Source of the DNA: Fomitopsis serialis
Lineage: Eukaryota; Basidiomycota; Agaricomycetes; Polyporales; Fomitopsidaceae
Assembly (NCBI RefSeq): GCF_022376445.1
Contig: NW_025955037.1
Coordinates: forward strand, 1 to 64,000
Reading direction: 5' to 3'
DNA: 64,000 bases
Of the stretch, positions 61,058 to 64,000 are shown piece after piece. A program made the position numbers and the translations under genes. The first letter of the stretch is position 1. Each line of letters opens with the position of its first letter. A model generated the notes under the pieces. It worked only from the letters and a program-made list of their open reading frames with translations, was not told the DNA's origin and did no database searches.

Positions 61058-62999
61058 CTATAGCCTTATCGTGAAGATGGTCAGAAGAATTGTCATCGAT
61101 GTGCCATGCACATTCACAAACCTTTAAAGAAGGCCTATGGCCATGTTCACCTGCTGACGGCCATGTTTGCACACAGGGTATTCACCCTGTATGCATATGG
61201 TCACTGTCCGTGTCCGTGTCGTGCTGGGCGTTGTCATGCCCTGTACCCGCCTTGTCACCCACTTGCTTGCTCACTTGCGCGCGCATGCTGTCCATCCATC
61301 GGCTGTCTGTGCACGTAGTGAATTGGCCCTACGTGCTCACGATCACTGTGTGCGTCGTGCTGTACGTTGCCCGGCCTCAGAGTTCTGCTCGCACTGCTCT
61401 GTGACTGCACGTAGTAGATGTACAAGTCCCTGTACAAGTCCCTGTACAAGTAGTTGTACAAGTAGTTGTACAAGTCTTTGTACAAGCCTTTGTACAAGCC
61501 CTTGTACAAGTCCTTGTACAAATCCCATGTACAAGTCCTTGTACAAATCCCATGTACAAGTCCTTGTACAAATCCCATGTACAAGCCCTTGTACAAGTCT
61601 TTGTACAAGCCTTTGTACAAGCCCTTGTACAAGCCTTTGTACAAGCCCTTGTACAGTTGCACAGGTAGTTGTACAAGTCCCTGTACAAGTAGATGTACAA
61701 GTAGTTGTACAAGTTGTTATGTACAAGTAGATGTACAAGTAGTTGTACAACTCCTTGTACAGTTGCACAGGTAGTTGTACAGTAGCAATACATATGCATG
61801 GCAGTTGTACAAGCATGTTACATGTCCTTGTACAATTACACTGTACAATCACCTGCAACACCACTAATTGTCCCAATGTTCAGGCTGTACTATCCAGTGT
61901 ATGTGCTTTATACATATACATGTACTACATATATTAGTCAGCCTGTCACTGTATTGACTTGTCTGCCTATCCAAGTCATAGTCCAGTGTGATTGACCATG
62001 TTTACATATGCAGAGGCTGGTCCCAGATGGCATCAGTACTGATTTCTTTACAATCTGCTCTGAGTGGCACCCATTTGTTTGCAATCTTTCACAAGTGGCA
62101 CACACATGTTTGCAATCTTTTAGGAGTGGCACACTTTCATTCACTATCTTTGTTCCCTGAAAGATCACAAACATGATTTGTCACCCCCATGGTCACAATA
62201 CTTCATGTATCTCTTCATGTGAGCTGTTGGAATTGAGAGGGTACACTGCAGCTAGGTGTGCCACTGCTATCTATTTCCAATACTTCATGCCCAAATCTTG
62301 AGTACAATGTTCCCAATATTTCAGGAGAAGAGTTTGTGGAGAGATCATGAACAATGTTACACTTCAATCAGAGACACAAGCTTCAAAATTGCATTCTAAT
62401 CCTATCACCATCTTTCTGCACACATGTGCTGTGATAGGATTGCAATCATACTTTCCAATCTTTCATACCTAAAAGACAGTATTCACAGAACTCAAAACTT
62501 CCTTTGAAAGACCTTTGGAATACATTAGATATGGAGGATTGTGAAGCCTGTCACAATCATTTGTCAATATTACATGATGTGATTATGGAGAAACAAGATT
62601 GTAACTTATCACTCTGCAATCCTTTTGATGTCTGTTCACAATCAATTTGGCCCAAAATATTCATTCTGCATCTGAGAACTTTCTGCAAGCTTCTACATTG
62701 AAAGATCAGAGATGTTATGACCAAAACTCATTTCCAATCTTTACACCAATCTGTCTTCAATACTGCACACAGAATGATTCAAAACAATGTCTACAATCTT
62801 TTTAGGAATCTGTCTCCAATATTGTGCACACAATGATCGAACATAATGTTTGCAATCATATTACTAATCATTCATACCAAATATGGGTAAAAAGATTCGA
62901 ACTCTTTTCCCAATCTTTCGGGACGAAAGATTCCGACTCTCGCCCGGTGAACGACGACCGACCTCTGACATCTTGGGCCCTTGCTGATTCGCCTACAAC

Positions 63000-63390
63000 A
63001 TGAGCATTCCCCTCCGCCGACTATCACCGCACATCATCAAAGTGAAGCCGCGGCGCCTTAGCGAGTTCCGCAGCTCATGGGAGATGGTCGCCGCAATGCT
63101 CTGCGCGATACTTGGTGCGTATGCCAGTACTCCGCATTGTCAGACTCGCTCTAATTCGTTGTTCTACCATCGTTTCAGCGCACGAAGGATATTACAAAGC
63201 GGGTATCCTCCACGGGAATGTATCCGAGGATAACATCAAGATTCTCGAAGGGAAGGCTGAAGATGGAGGAGAGAATGTCGTGTTTGGCGTGCTGCTGGAC
63301 ATCGATCGCTCAGATGACTGCAAGCCGTTCAGGCGCACCGACAAGCTACCCGCGAAGAGCACTTACAATGAAGAGGAGGAGGTCGATTGA
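63000..63390 (+). CDS. Truncated FunK1-like kinase protein (108 aa), paralogue of 54035
   Basis: Exons 63000-63114 and 63179-63390. Same layout as the 54-kb gene: an R-P/K-R-R-L-S-E-F-R-S-S helix, intron at the same codon, then A-H-E-G-Y-Y-K-A-G-I-L-H-G-N-V, where HRD has become HGN, and L-L-D-I-D-R-S at the metal site, followed by an acidic end E-E-E-E-V-D. It starts 51 bp outside the foldback element. Kinase activity is not expected. Conservation of a truncated form in two places suggests selection or duplication of an already truncated parent. Confidence 0.6.
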
Positions 63391-64000
63391 TCGATTTGTA
63401 CGAGCCACTGGTACGTAGTATGGACTGTTGGTGATCTATGTCGCAGAATGTCACGTTGCTGAGATCATCGTGTAATATCGAAGGACTTGAATGCATTATT
63501 GTTTTGCAGTGTTGCTCGTCACGCATCCAGTTGCGCCAGGACTATGGTACATGTTAGCGTCGCCGGTCCCACTCAACGCCTGGAACTTAGTGCGTGACTT
63601 GTGTGAGTATATGCATGACAAGTAGCCGGTCCACGTCTGTGGAATACCCGACGCGGTAAACACTCCTCTGTAGTGACTTCACATGGCGCGGGATCCGTGT
63701 GTGAGACACGCTTGCCCATTGGGTACGAAAATCAGGCCCGTCCCGCATCCGGGCGGGCTACAAATCGCTTACACTCCATGGCCGAAAGATCCGAGTAGAC
63801 ACTGAGGTATGTGATCCCGCCCGAGGCGCCTCTTTCGTTCGGACATTTTGACAGCAACCCGCAGAGCAACCGCAGAGCATCTACGTTCCCCGATCTCTGC
63901 TGGCGCAATGCTGGCAGTGCCCACTGTTTTGGTGAATCAGGAGACTTGCGGTTGGTTTGGACTTCACCTAGTGCGAGTGCCGATCGACAGCACTGCTATG
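63391..64000. other. Window end, no supported gene
   Basis: No coding exon or RNA gene recognised. A short GC hairpin GCCCGTCCCGCATCCGGGCGGGC lies near 63749. Confidence 0.35.

Larger units (their letters stand above)
57172..62949. mobile_element. Foldback-type element with 1,792-bp inverted arms
   Basis: The left arm 57172-58963 and right arm 61158-62949 are inverted copies (x maps to 120121 minus x). I noticed one difference, an A/G in CCTCCAT(G/A)TCTAATG at 57592 and its mirror. Outer ends are CACCGGGCGAGAGTCGG, flanked by AAC on both sides (57169-57171 and 62950-62952), a possible 3-bp duplication. The arms carry AAGATTG-type repeats outside and TTGTACAA tandem units inside. The 2.2-kb centre (58964-61157) is strongly purine-skewed. 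I see no transposase, so it is non-autonomous or an unknown class. Confidence 0.75.

Overview
This 64 kb window is nuclear DNA from a mushroom-forming basidiomycete (Agaricomycetes; a wood-decay lineage such as Polyporales is plausible but unproven). The evidence is gene structure and gene content. Almost every gene is cut by 45-70 nt introns with GTANGT/GTGAGT donors. The recognisable families are typical of this group: large P-loop NTPase (Crinkler-like) proteins, FunK1-like kinase relics, DUF6534 membrane proteins, an OTT_1508-like deaminase, an F-box protein, and fungal PIF/Harbinger transposons with a Myb-like partner. I saw no rRNA, tRNA or CRISPR.

Layout. 1-5.2 kb: two tandem minus-strand P-loop NTPase genes, the first cut by the window edge. 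7.5-10.5 kb: ATG7, the autophagy E1 enzyme, resolved to 10 exons. 12.0-13.0 kb: a small kinase-like gene (minus). 13.1-15.1 kb: an OTT_1508-like nucleic-acid deaminase candidate. 15.2-15.5 kb: a probable kinase relic. 16.1-17.2 kb: an alpha/beta hydrolase. 17.6-30.0 kb: two essentially identical 4,528-bp PIF/Harbinger elements in opposite orientation, each with an ACT-type 3-bp target duplication. They enclose 2.3 kb of host DNA. The host DNA carries the 5' half of a DUF6534 gene, and the matching 3' half lies outside the left element on the other strand. 30.7-31.7 kb: a hairpin-rich element and a MITE. 33.5-35.5 kb: an apparently intact DUF6534 paralogue. 36.1-36.6 kb: a nonsense-mutated F-box fragment. 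37.7-45.5 kb (minus) and 47.5-51.3 kb (plus): a large killer-toxin-like GH18 chitinase and a multi-LysM secreted protein, divergently transcribed. 51.8-53.4 kb: an F-box gene. 54.0-54.4 kb: a truncated kinase-like gene. 54.6-56.0 kb: an aldo-keto reductase. 56.7-56.9 kb: a second MITE. 57.2-62.9 kb: a 5.8-kb foldback structure with 1,792-bp inverted arms rich in TTGTACAA units. 63.0-63.4 kb: a paralogue of the truncated kinase-like gene.

How things fit. The chitinase/LysM pair is the clearest functional cluster: a subgroup-C type chitinase next to a chitin-binding LysM protein, an arrangement known from other fungi. The NTPases, deaminase, kinase fragments and TEs are typical of fast-evolving accessory DNA. 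The most distinctive structural event is the DUF6534 gene whose two halves fit together exactly at the Harbinger target site. This implies insertion followed by an inversion between the two inverted copies. Splice models were made by eye from reading frame and GT-AG (one GC-AG) signals. Boundaries described as approximate should be read that way.
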